NCBI GenBank assembly: GCA_002786165.1
Contig: PEQK01000012.1
Location: forward strand, 272,209 to 336,208
Length of the DNA: 64,000 nucleotides
Direction of reading: 5' to 3'
Origin: Legionella sp.
GTDB lineage: Bacteria > Pseudomonadota > Gammaproteobacteria > Legionellales > Legionellaceae
In this document: positions 44,199 to 53,635 of the stretch, piece by piece
Position numbering within the stretch: position 1 is the first letter of the stretch
Layout: each line of letters starts with the position of its first letter
Program-made: the position numbers and the translations under genes
The notes under the pieces: generated by a model
What the model was told of the DNA's origin: nothing
Databases searched by the model: none
Seen by the model: only the letters and a program-made list of their open reading frames with translations

Positions 44199-47100
44199 AT
44201 GTGGCTTGTACGAATCGCGCTTTCACGACCTTACACTTTTATTGTTTTAGCGCTTATGCTGCTTATCATTGGCATCATGTCTATTATCAGAACACCCACT
44301 GACATTTTTCCCTCTATTAACATCCCTATTATCAGCGTGGTTTGGACGTATAATGGCATGCCCGCCGATGATTTTGCCAATCGCATCACCAGCGTCTTTG
44401 AGCGTGGCGTCACCACCATCGTCAATAATATAGAACACATTGAATCACAAACTTTAAATGGCGTGTGCGTCATCAAATTATTTTTTCATCCAGGCACAGA
44501 CATACCCTCTTCTCTAGCAGCAGTCAGTGCTATTTCCCAAACCTCTTTGAGATTACTTCCACCGGGAACCCTTCCACCCCTTATTCTAAACTATGATGCG
44601 TCCACAGTACCTGTGATGCAATTGATGTTATCCAGCAACCTATTATCAGAACAAACCATGAATGATTTAGGTAATAATTTTATTCGCACCCAATTAGCGA
44701 CGGTGCAAGGTGCGGCACTACCCTATCCCTATGGCGGCAAAGTTCGACAAATTTCGGTCGATATCAATACCAAAGCCATGCAAACTTATGGCTTATCTGC
44801 TCAAAACATCAATGATGCCATCAATAATCAAAGCCTCATTATTCCTGCGGGCACTGAAAAAATTGGTGCATTTGAATACGTGATCAAACTCAATAACAGC
44901 CCTTTAACCATTGATGAATTCAACAGTCTGCCGGTAAAAGCCTCGTCTAATCACGTGTTGTATATGCGTGATGTTGCCCACATCCGAGATGGATTTTCTC
45001 CGCAAACCAATATCGTTCGTGTCAATGGCGAACGAGCAGTCATGATGTCCGTTGAAAAGACTGGAAACTCGTCTACCTTATCTATTATTCAACGAGTCAA
45101 AAGCCTCTTACCTATTATCAAAGCAAATTTACCAGATTCGTTAAATCTCTCTATTGCAGGCGATCAATCCTTGTTTGTGACGGCGGCCATCAAAAGCGTG
45201 GTCATTGAAGCCATTACCGCCGGGCTACTCACGGGCCTCATGATCTTAATTTTTTTAGGAAGTTTGCGAAGCACCTTCATTATCACCTTATCCATCCCTC
45301 TTTCCATGCTTGCGTCTCTTTCGATCCTAAGTCTCTTAGGTCAAACCATTAATATCATGACTTTGGGCGGTTTAGCACTGGCTGTTGGTATTTTGGTAGA
45401 CGATGCGACAGTGGCCATTGAAAATATCAATTGGAATTTGGAACAAGGAAAAAAAATAAAAGACGCCATACTCGAAGGCGCGCAGCAAATCGCTATTCCA
45501 GCATTTGTTTCAACATTATGCATCTGTATTGTATTTATTTCGATGATATTTTTAACCGGCGTTGCAAAGTATTTGTTTATTCCATTTGCAGAAGCTGTGA
45601 TTTTTGCAATGATTACGTCTTATTTACTCTCTCGTACTTTAATTCCAACCCTCGCTTTTTATTTGTTACACGACAAAGAGCATGATAGTCCTCAAAAAAC
45701 CTCCTTTTTACGCCGTATGCATGCCAATTTTGAAAAAAGATTTCATGCGTTTAAAACCAGTTATCAAACACGTTTATCCTGGACACTCCAAAATAACACC
45801 TTTTTTATGTACTGGTTTTTTGCTTTTTCTATCGGATCCGTTCTATTCATATGGCCATGGCTGGGTTCTGATTTTTTCCCAACGATTGATGCAGGTGAAA
45901 TCAAACTCCACGTTTCAGCACCAACAGGCACCCGCGTGGAAGAAACCGCACGACTCGCAGATAAAATTGACGCGTTAATCCGACAGGTGATTCCTGCAAA
46001 TGAGCTCGATACCATTGTAGACAATATTGGATTACCCGTCAGCGGTATTAATCTCACCTACAGTAATTCTGGCACCATTGGACCACAGGATGCCGATGTG
46101 CTCATTACTTTAAAAAAGCATCACCATCCTTCTGCCAAGTACATTCATCAACTACGAGAACAGCTGAAACATGCCTTCCCTGAAGTACAGTTTTCTTTTT
46201 TGCCAGCCGATATCATCAATCAGATTCTTAACTTTGGTTTGCCGGCTGTCATCGATATTCAAATCACTGGACAAAAAGCCACTCTGAATCATGACTACGC
46301 CCAACGCCTCTTAAACCGAATAAAGCATGTGCCAGGTATTGTGGATGCAGGCATCAAACAAGCCAATAATTACCCTGCATTTTTGGTCAGCACCTTATTA
46401 AGTCGTGCGAAAGAATTAGGATTTACACAGCGAGATATCGCCACTAATTTACTGATTTCTTTATCAGGAAGTTTTCAAACCACCCCCAATTTTTGGGTTG
46501 ATCCAGCCACTGGTGTTTCTTACAACATTACAACGCAAACACCCCAATATGACATGACATCGCTTCAAACACTTGCCAATATTCCCATCACTAATTTAGC
46601 CTTAAGCAGCCCCCCTCAAATTTTAGGCGCGCTTGCTGATATCAAACGTATTAGTATTCCCGCGGTTGTTTCTCACTATAATGTACAGCCAGTGGTTGAT
46701 ATTTATGCTTCCGTTGAAGATCGAGATCTCAGTTCGACAATTCATGATGTAACTCAAATGATGAATGAGTCCAAAAAGGAGTTACCTCAAGGGTCTCAAC
46801 TATTTATGCGAGGACAAGCAGAAACACAACAAACATCCTTTCAAGCGCTATACCTTGGATTATTATTTGCAATCCTGTTAATCTATTTGGTGATTGTGAT
46901 TAATTTTCAATCGTGGATAGACCCCTTTATTATTATCGCAGCATTGCCTGGCGCACTGGCGGGCATTGCCTGGATGTTGTTTGTAACACATACGCCCCTA
47001 AGTGTACCTGCCTTAACAGGTGCTATTATGTGTATGGGTGTTGCCACAGCGAATAGTATTTTAATCATTAGTTTTGCCCGTCAACATTTGGCAGAAGGAC

Positions 47101-47351
47101 ATGACCCCATGACCTCTGCTCTAGAAGCAGGCGTTACGCGCTTAAGACCTGTTCTCATGACTGCGTTAGCGATGATCATTGGGATGTTACCTATGGCCCT
47201 TGGCTTGGGCGAAGGCAGTGAGCAAAATGCCCCTTTAGGTCGAGCAGTGATTGGCGGCTTATCGTTTGCCACCATAGCGACTTTATTTTTTGTTCCGGCA
47301 CTTTTTTATAAAGTCTACCAACGGCGAAACAAAGGAATGCAAGATGCTTAA
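44199..47351 (+). CDS. RND-family efflux permease
   Basis: The RND transporter has two sets of a single helix, a large periplasmic loop and five or six helices. It shows VGILVDDATVAIENI with the proton-relay Asp pair and a second-half GVATANSILIISFARQHL. The ATG at 44199 (MWLVRIALSRPYTFIV) gives a normal 1,050 residues; the frame is open back to 44067 with 44 poorly conserved residues. The adaptor gene follows with an 8-base overlap, an unusual permease-first order. No outer-membrane gene is next to it. Substrate unknown. Confidence 0.88.
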   Translation: MWLVRIALSRPYTFIVLALMLLIIGIMSIIRTPTDIFPSINIPIISVVWTYNGMPADDFANRITSVFERGVTTIVNNIEHIESQTLNGVCVIKLFFHPGTDIPSSLAAVSAISQTSLRLLPPGTLPPLILNYDASTVPVMQLMLSSNLLSEQTMNDLGNNFIRTQLATVQGAALPYPYGGKVRQISVDINTKAMQTYGLSAQNINDAINNQSLIIPAGTEKIGAFEYVIKLNNSPLTIDEFNSLPVKASSNHVLYMRDVAHIRDGFSPQTNIVRVNGERAVMMSVEKTGNSSTLSIIQRVKSLLPIIKANLPDSLNLSIAGDQSLFVTAAIKSVVIEAITAGLLTGLMILIFLGSLRSTFIITLSIPLSMLASLSILSLLGQTINIMTLGGLALAVGILVDDATVAIENINWNLEQGKKIKDAILEGAQQIAIPAFVSTLCICIVFISMIFLTGVAKYLFIPFAEAVIFAMITSYLLSRTLIPTLAFYLLHDKEHDSPQKTSFLRRMHANFEKRFHAFKTSYQTRLSWTLQNNTFFMYWFFAFSIGSVLFIWPWLGSDFFPTIDAGEIKLHVSAPTGTRVEETARLADKIDALIRQVIPANELDTIVDNIGLPVSGINLTYSNSGTIGPQDADVLITLKKHHHPSAKYIHQLREQLKHAFPEVQFSFLPADIINQILNFGLPAVIDIQITGQKATLNHDYAQRLLNRIKHVPGIVDAGIKQANNYPAFLVSTLLSRAKELGFTQRDIATNLLISLSGSFQTTPNFWVDPATGVSYNITTQTPQYDMTSLQTLANIPITNLALSSPPQILGALADIKRISIPAVVSHYNVQPVVDIYASVEDRDLSSTIHDVTQMMNESKKELPQGSQLFMRGQAETQQTSFQALYLGLLFAILLIYLVIVINFQSWIDPFIIIAALPGALAGIAWMLFVTHTPLSVPALTGAIMCMGVATANSILIISFARQHLAEGHDPMTSALEAGVTRLRPVLMTALAMIIGMLPMALGLGEGSEQNAPLGRAVIGGLSFATIATLFFVPALFYKVYQRRNKGMQDA

Positions 47352-48522
47352 AAAAATGCAGTCAATCCTGCATGATAAGTCGCGACGACCCATTGTGATC
47401 ACCATAGGATGCGTCTTAGCCCTGATGTTACTTCTGATTATCTCGCGTATTTGGGCTTCGATCACCCTGAATGACCGGACAGATCAGAATGCAATTCGAT
47501 TGGTACATACCTTTTATGTAAAAAAAACAGTCCCTACAGAACGTCTGGTTCTTCCAGGCAGTTTGGCCGCGTGGCATGCCTCACCTATTTATGCACGAAC
47601 AAACGGCTACATCAAAGAATGGAACGTTGACATCGGGTATAAAGTACAAAAAGGAGATCTGCTGGCCGTCATTGAAACCCCAGAACTAGATGCACAATTA
47701 CGTCAGGCAGAAGCAGATTTAAATGCGGCTATAGCGAACAATGAACTGGCGCAACTTACTGCAACTCGCTGGATGACTTTATTAAAATCTGACACTGTAT
47801 CCAAACAAGCGACCGATGAAAAAATCCAGGCAGCCAAGGCATTAAGTGCTACAGTAGCGGCACAGCGCGCCAATCGCGACAAATTAAGTGACTTGGTGAG
47901 TTTTGCGCAAATCAAAGCTCCTTTTTCAGGAATCATTGCAATGAGAGGGATTGATGTAGGAGACCTCATCAATGCTGGAAGCAATGCAAATGCCAAACCA
48001 CTTTTTAAATTAGTCCAAACCGACAAACTCAGACTCTATGTTAAAATTCCTGAATTGTATTCCTCAAGAATTATCTCAAGCATGACGGTTGATATGCAAT
48101 TTGCAGAGCATCCCGGACGGATTTTTCAGGCGCAATTACTCAAAACTTCAGGCGCCCTCGATCCAAAAACCAGAACCCTTCTGGCGGAGTTTATGGTACA
48201 TAATGAAACAGATTTGCTATTACCAGGCAGCTATACAGAAGTCACTTTTTCCCTGGCTGCTTCACCACTTAGTGTGGTGTTGCCGGTAAATGCTTTATTA
48301 TTTCGTCAAGAAGGATTACAAGTAGCAAAAATTGATAAAAACAATCGCGTCGTCTTAAAAAACATCCAGATCTCTCGTGATTTTGGAAGTGAAGTAGAAG
48401 TGTCATCTCACATCGATGTTGGCGAACAACTCGTTATCAATCCGCCCGATTCAATTTATAATGGAGAAGTGGTTAACGTGATTACCAACCTCTCTTTAGG
48501 AGATAAAAAATCACCCTCTTAA
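47344..48522 (+). CDS. RND periplasmic adaptor (membrane fusion protein)
   Basis: From the ATG at 47344 the protein has 392 residues. It has an N-terminal membrane anchor (about 15-33), a lipoyl/barrel-sandwich region (WNVDIGYKVQKGDLLAVIETPELD), an alpha-helical hairpin (about 105-175), and the APFSGIIAMRGIDVGDLIN motif. It bridges the inner-membrane RND pump to an outer-membrane channel. It overlaps the permease gene by 8 bases. Confidence 0.9.
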   Translation: MLKKMQSILHDKSRRPIVITIGCVLALMLLLIISRIWASITLNDRTDQNAIRLVHTFYVKKTVPTERLVLPGSLAAWHASPIYARTNGYIKEWNVDIGYKVQKGDLLAVIETPELDAQLRQAEADLNAAIANNELAQLTATRWMTLLKSDTVSKQATDEKIQAAKALSATVAAQRANRDKLSDLVSFAQIKAPFSGIIAMRGIDVGDLINAGSNANAKPLFKLVQTDKLRLYVKIPELYSSRIISSMTVDMQFAEHPGRIFQAQLLKTSGALDPKTRTLLAEFMVHNETDLLLPGSYTEVTFSLAASPLSVVLPVNALLFRQEGLQVAKIDKNNRVVLKNIQISRDFGSEVEVSSHIDVGEQLVINPPDSIYNGEVVNVITNLSLGDKKSPS

Positions 48523-48591
48523 AGATCCTTCCTTTGCGTAACACGATGTACATAAAACGTGATGTTCATCGTTCAAATGAGGCACATGCCA

Positions 48592-48969
48592 TCATTTGGG
48601 AGTACTCGCCAAATTCGAAGATGGGCTGATAGTTAAAGAAGAGCTCTGCGGGTGATACAAACTCGCGTGACAAGTCGTAGGGCTTTGTTGAGAGCCATGT
48701 AAGGACCTTTGCGATTCGTCATAGGGGACAATGGCTTGTGCACTGAAAGCAGGACAAAATCGCCGCCATAACTGTTCCAAGTTCTCATGATAAGCGGAAG
48801 AGTCATTATTCTGCATCTCTAAAACCTCTTCTATTGTAGAAACATAGGTGTCAAACACATTCAAATGCAGCGATGGTTTCTCTACATGTTCATAAAATTG
48901 TATATATCGCTGCAGATCATCAATTAAAAATAATTGGATCTTTATTTGGTTTTCAAGAAATTCTTGCAT
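48592..48969 (-). CDS. Small uncharacterised protein
   Basis: The gene is not recognised. It encodes 125 residues: a helical N-terminal half with acidic and aromatic residues (about 1-80), and a Ser/Pro-rich, probably disordered tail. No signal or membrane segment. It stands alone between the RND pair and the GltB-like gene, followed upstream by a REP-like palindrome. Confidence 0.45.
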   Translation of the reverse strand: MQEFLENQIKIQLFLIDDLQRYIQFYEHVEKPSLHLNVFDTYVSTIEEVLEMQNNDSSAYHENLEQLWRRFCPAFSAQAIVPYDESQRSLHGSQQSPTTCHASLYHPQSSSLTISPSSNLASTPK

Positions 48970-49000
48970 AGAAAGTAAAGACTCTACATGATTACGGGCA

Positions 49001-49024
49001 CCTTCGCCCGCCAGCGGGCGAAGG
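49001..49024. repeat. REP-like palindrome
   Basis: CCTTCGCCCG (49001-49010) and CGGGCGAAGG (49015-49024) form a perfect 10-bp GC-rich stem with loop CCAG. It is preceded by CGGGCA, giving the same CGGGCACCTTC string as the element at 3663-3673. It lies between the GltB-like stop and the small gene. Confidence 0.6.
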
Positions 49025-49036
49025 CAATCTAAGGGC

Positions 49037-50614
49037 TTACGCCGTAAATTTATTGGCGTCCGCTAACGCCCAATACTTTTTATAAGAATCAGGAATAGTA
49101 TCGCCTAATAATGCCCCAGGGGTTAAATACTCATAAATTTCAGCCAATGTTTTGGCTTTATTATTGGAGGTGCGTTGCATCACATACTCCGGCGTCAACT
49201 CACTGGGATTGGTCAACCCCATCGCTCCCACGATCTCCAAAAATCCATGAATAGTATTACGATGATAATTAGCGGCATGGACTTTTTTCTCATCGACCAC
49301 CAGACCTCGTTGTAAGCGAATATTCTGGGTGGTCACCCCTGTAGGACAGGTATTGGCATTACATTGTTTGGCTTGGACGCAGCCCACAGACATCATCATG
49401 GCACGGGCATTTTGACAGACGTCCGCACCCATTGCGATTCTTAGGACCATGTCAAAACCTGTGGCAATTTTGCCACTACATATCACACAAATTTTATCTC
49501 TGAGTCCAACACCCGTCAAAGCATTGTGAACAAAAATCAACCCAGCGGTCAAAGGCTCCCCGACATGATTCACAAACTCGAGTGGCGCCGCCCCCGTCCC
49601 ACCTTCTGCCCCATCCACGGTGATAAAATCCGGCAAAATATTGGTTTCTATCATTGCTTTACAAATACCTAAAAAATCTTCTTTGCGGCCAATACATAAT
49701 TTAAAACCAACTGGTTTTCCGCCTGATAACTCCCGCAATCGTTTGATAAACAACAACAGGCCTTTAGGAGAATCGAAGGCAGAGTGCGCCGGAGGAGATA
49801 ACACATCTTGTCCCATTTTGATTTTACGAATGGCTGCAATTTCTTCGGTCACTTTGGCAGCAGGTAAAATACCACCATGCGATGGTTTAGCCCCTTGTGA
49901 TAATTTGATCTCGATCATTTTGACTTCTTCTCGAGCCGCTTCGATGACAAACAATTCATCATTAAAATTGCCCTCATCATCGCGACAACCAAAATAAGCA
50001 GTTCCCAATTGGAAAACCAAATCTCCGCCTTGTAAATGATAAGGACTGAGTCCACCTTCCCCGGTATTTTGTGAAAACCCAGCGATTTTAGCGCCCAAAT
50101 TGATGGCCATAATGGCATTGCCTGACAAAGAACCAAAACTCATCGCAGACACATTTAAACGAGATGCAGAATACGGTTTTTTGCAGTCAGCACCGCCAAT
50201 CAGAATGCGAGGTTCCACTTCAGTCACGCTCTTAGGGGCTAACGAATGCAACACCCAGGTATAGCCTTCTTTTAAAATATCTTGGGACGTACCAAACGGG
50301 ATAGTATCGCGAACATTTTTTGCTCTCTGATAAATAATCGAGCGAGACTCACGATTATACGGCCGCTCCGATTCATCGCTGGCTACAAAATACTGCTGAA
50401 CCTCAGGTCGCATGAACTCTAAAATATATCGGACATGGCCTAAAACAGGAAAGTTACGCAAAATAGAATGTTTTTTCTGAAAAAAATCATAAATCCCTAT
50501 GATCACCAGAGGCACAATCAACACAGGAAGCCAATCAGCATGCCCCCAAACAAATGCGCGGAGCATGACCAAAAGAAAAATAACACCAAAGCCTATATAC
50601 CATTGTCGTCGCAT
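49037..50614 (-). CDS. FMN-binding glutamate synthase-like protein
   Basis: The 525-residue protein has one or two N-terminal transmembrane helices (about 5-45) and a GltB-type FMN barrel. Motifs are SAMSFGSLSGNAI, GEGGLSPYHL, KPSHGGILPAAKV, GGTGAAPLEF, and a cysteine set CVQAKQCNANTCPTG that fits a 3Fe-4S site. It lacks the amidotransferase domain of true GltB. Such membrane-anchored homologues are common and uncharacterised; a redox role on glutamate-related substrates is plausible. Confidence 0.87.
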   Translation of the reverse strand: MRRQWYIGFGVIFLLVMLRAFVWGHADWLPVLIVPLVIIGIYDFFQKKHSILRNFPVLGHVRYILEFMRPEVQQYFVASDESERPYNRESRSIIYQRAKNVRDTIPFGTSQDILKEGYTWVLHSLAPKSVTEVEPRILIGGADCKKPYSASRLNVSAMSFGSLSGNAIMAINLGAKIAGFSQNTGEGGLSPYHLQGGDLVFQLGTAYFGCRDDEGNFNDELFVIEAAREEVKMIEIKLSQGAKPSHGGILPAAKVTEEIAAIRKIKMGQDVLSPPAHSAFDSPKGLLLFIKRLRELSGGKPVGFKLCIGRKEDFLGICKAMIETNILPDFITVDGAEGGTGAAPLEFVNHVGEPLTAGLIFVHNALTGVGLRDKICVICSGKIATGFDMVLRIAMGADVCQNARAMMMSVGCVQAKQCNANTCPTGVTTQNIRLQRGLVVDEKKVHAANYHRNTIHGFLEIVGAMGLTNPSELTPEYVMQRTSNNKAKTLAEIYEYLTPGALLGDTIPDSYKKYWALADANKFTA

Positions 50615-50897
50615 GTTTCATCCTTGTCACAGTACAAACTAATTGATAACTCGCCCTACTCTTATGATTCATTATGCATTTTTTTCATCGCGATACCAAT
50701 CCCCTTTTACAGGTTCTATTATTTTATAGACTCGCGAACAAGAAAGAGTGTTTGAATTTTTGAAAAATATATGAAAAGATGAACTTTGCTCAGTATCGTG
50801 ACATTGATTCACAGGGAAATATGAGTTTTATACTAGAGAATAGGAGCAGACGGCGCTCTCGATTACTAACCACTATCCACTGGTCTATCCATAGGTT

Positions 50898-52472
50898 ATG
50901 CCAATGACCTATTCTTCTCAGCTTAAAACACTTTTCGTTATATCTTGTGTTTGTCTCAGCGCGTGTATGGTGGGACCAAATTATAAAGAACCTCACACTA
51001 GCGTAGCGCCGCATTGGGCCAAAAAAGATAAGAGTGTTAAAGAAATGCCTTTCCGGCAAGTCGCCTGGTGGGAAGTATTTCAGGATGACAATTTAACGGC
51101 ATTGATATATCAAGGGTATTGCAATAATTTAACGTTACAAACGGCTGGAGTTCACGTATTACAAGCTCGGGCACAACTCGCTCAAGCCGTAGGGCAGTTG
51201 TATCCTCAACAACAAGGGATGGTGGGCAGTTTAAATTATTACCGCATGGGGGGTAATTATCTAGAAAATGTGTTGCCTTCCAATTTCTATGCCTCTATGT
51301 TGGGATTTTCTGCCAATTGGGAAATTGATTTTTGGGGAAAATACCGTCGCGCAATTCAAGCCAAAGATGCCACTTTTTTAGCCTCTCTGGCCGCATATGA
51401 CGATGCTTTAGTAACACTTACCGCAGATATTGCCAGCTATTACATTCGAATTCGTACCAGTGAAGCCTTGATCAAAGTCACTGAAGATAATATCAAAGTT
51501 CAACAACTGAGCCTCCAGTTAACCCAGTCACGCTACCGGTCTGGTGAAATCAGCATGTTAGACGTTGAACAAGCAAAAACTGAATTGTCCGAAACAGAAG
51601 CACAACTACCAAGTCTGGTCAGCATGCTACAAATACAAAAAGATGCCTTAGCGGTTTTGCTTGGTTTATTGCCAAATGATGTGGATAAATTATTACTCAA
51701 AAAATATGGCATTCCACAAGCACCCAAGCAGGTAGAAATCGGAATTCCCAAAGAAAGCCTCGCAAGACGACCAGACATTCATCAAGCACGTCTTGTTGCC
51801 ATCACCGAATTGGCCACTATTGGCCAAATCAAAGCAAATCTTTACCCCTCTTTCGCTTTAGCAGGTAGTTTTAATTTTGCAGCAAATACCATCAATGGCT
51901 CCTCATTAGGAGATCTATTTAATTGGTCTAATGTGAATGTGCTTGCAGGACCTGCTTTAAACTGGCCCCTATTAAACTATGGCCAAATCACCAATGCCGT
52001 GCGCGCTCAAGATGCCGTATTTCAACAAGCTTTGTTAAAATATAAAAATTTGGTGTTGGTGGCACAACAAGAGGTACAAGATAACATCACGCGTTATATT
52101 GAGGCCAAAAAATCAAAACAGTCACTGGCTCAAGCCTCGCATTCTGCGGTCAAAGCCACTCAATTGACCCTTATCCAATATAGGGAAGGAGAAAATGATT
52201 TTACGCCGGTATTGAATGCGGAACAGCAACAATTGCGTGTACAAACGTCTCTGGTTAAAGCGCAAGCTGAAATACCGTTGGCTTTAGTCTCTTTGTATCG
52301 AGCATTGGGCGGTGGATGGCAGATTCGAAAAGGACGTGATATGGTGCCTTATAGAGTCAAACAAGACATGGCCTCACGTACCAACTGGGGAGATTTGTTG
52401 AAAGAAGAGAATCACACGCGACCTACGACCCAGAAACAACAATTAGAACAACTTTATTTACCCAATTGGTGA
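50898..52472 (+). CDS. Outer-membrane efflux lipoprotein (OprM/NodT type)
   Basis: The 524-residue TolC-like protein has a lipobox (LSAC, acylated Cys about residue 25). It shows VGPNYKEP, WWEVFQDDNL, the NWEIDFWGKYRRAI segment and the second-repeat ANLYPSFALAG, as in the OprM/NodT group. It forms the trimeric outer-membrane duct. It is first of the three-gene tripartite pump operon and overlaps the adaptor by 7 bases. The upstream gap (50615-50897) holds its promoter. Confidence 0.92.
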   Translation: MPMTYSSQLKTLFVISCVCLSACMVGPNYKEPHTSVAPHWAKKDKSVKEMPFRQVAWWEVFQDDNLTALIYQGYCNNLTLQTAGVHVLQARAQLAQAVGQLYPQQQGMVGSLNYYRMGGNYLENVLPSNFYASMLGFSANWEIDFWGKYRRAIQAKDATFLASLAAYDDALVTLTADIASYYIRIRTSEALIKVTEDNIKVQQLSLQLTQSRYRSGEISMLDVEQAKTELSETEAQLPSLVSMLQIQKDALAVLLGLLPNDVDKLLLKKYGIPQAPKQVEIGIPKESLARRPDIHQARLVAITELATIGQIKANLYPSFALAGSFNFAANTINGSSLGDLFNWSNVNVLAGPALNWPLLNYGQITNAVRAQDAVFQQALLKYKNLVLVAQQEVQDNITRYIEAKKSKQSLAQASHSAVKATQLTLIQYREGENDFTPVLNAEQQQLRVQTSLVKAQAEIPLALVSLYRALGGGWQIRKGRDMVPYRVKQDMASRTNWGDLLKEENHTRPTTQKQQLEQLYLPNW

Positions 52473-53635
52473 TGGCTATGGAACAAGGTAAAAAATCAAA
52501 ATGGATCAAAGCAATCCAAATAGGCTTAGTCGCGCTAGTCTGTTTGGATATATACACTCGTTTTTATGCCATTCGACACCATCCGCAAATTCCAACGCCC
52601 ACCGTCATTGTGGCGAAACCCAAACCCTTACCTATCACCCAATATGTCACACAAACCGGCAGCATTGTGGCTTATAATACCGTCGATTTAGTCGCTCGTG
52701 TAGAAGGGTATCTGGATAAGATTAATTTTGTCGACGGTACGTTTGTCAACAAAGGCCAAAATTTGTTTGTCATTGAACCAGAACCTTATATGGCAAAATT
52801 ACGCGAAGCAAAAGCCACGGTAGCCGCACAACAAGCGATTCATAATTACGATAAAGCCGAATACGCGCGCCAACAACGCATGTACAAAGAAAACGCCACC
52901 TCTCTCAATAATGTGGAAAAATGGTTTGCAAAAAGCCAAGAATCAGAGGCAGAAATGGCTAAAGCAACAGCGAATGAAGATATTGCGTTTATCAATTACA
53001 GTTATACCCATGTTGCCGCCCCGTTTGATGGCCGAATTGGACGCCATTTGATAGATGTGGGTAACTTGGTGGGTAATGGGGTTGCCACCGTTCTTGCTAC
53101 CCTCAATCAATTGGATCCCATTTATATTTATTTTAATTTAAATGAATTAGATTTTATAAAGTTACGCGCTGCAGCACGTGAAAATGGCGCAAATGAAAAA
53201 ATCATTAAGCAAGTACCCGTACAAGTCAATCTACAAAATGAAACTGCTTATAAATATGAAGGGAAATTGGATTTTGTGAACACAGGGCTAGACGCCTCGA
53301 CAGGTACCATGGAGTTTCGCGCCTTATTACCCAATAAAAAATATGCATTGATTCCTGGTTTGTTTGCGCAAATTAGAGTAGCTCTTGGTCCCTCTACTCA
53401 GCAATTAACCATTCCTGATACAGCCGTTTTGTATGATCAAATTGGATCGTATGTGTTGTTGGTAGACAAACAACATAGGGTGGTTTTGCAGCGTGTGACT
53501 TTAGGTGAGGTCGAGAAAGGTCAGCGTGCTGTACTCAAAGGATTAAAACCGGACGATAATGTGATTATTAGTGGCTTACAAAATGCGACACCGGGCCATC
53601 AAGTCGTGCCTCAATATGAGCAGAAACAACCATGA
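52466..53635 (+). CDS. RND periplasmic adaptor (MexA/AcrA type)
   Basis: The 389-residue protein has an N-terminal membrane anchor (about 14-33). The barrel-sandwich halves are VEGYLDKINFVDGTFVNKGQNLF and VAAPFDGRIGRHLIDVGNLV, with a short hairpin between and the ALIPGLFAQIRVAL beta-barrel. Starts at 52466 (GTG), 52472 or 52478 (ATG) are all possible. The stop overlaps the permease start by 4 bases. Confidence 0.93.
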   Translation: MVMAMEQGKKSKWIKAIQIGLVALVCLDIYTRFYAIRHHPQIPTPTVIVAKPKPLPITQYVTQTGSIVAYNTVDLVARVEGYLDKINFVDGTFVNKGQNLFVIEPEPYMAKLREAKATVAAQQAIHNYDKAEYARQQRMYKENATSLNNVEKWFAKSQESEAEMAKATANEDIAFINYSYTHVAAPFDGRIGRHLIDVGNLVGNGVATVLATLNQLDPIYIYFNLNELDFIKLRAAARENGANEKIIKQVPVQVNLQNETAYKYEGKLDFVNTGLDASTGTMEFRALLPNKKYALIPGLFAQIRVALGPSTQQLTIPDTAVLYDQIGSYVLLVDKQHRVVLQRVTLGEVEKGQRAVLKGLKPDDNVIISGLQNATPGHQVVPQYEQKQP

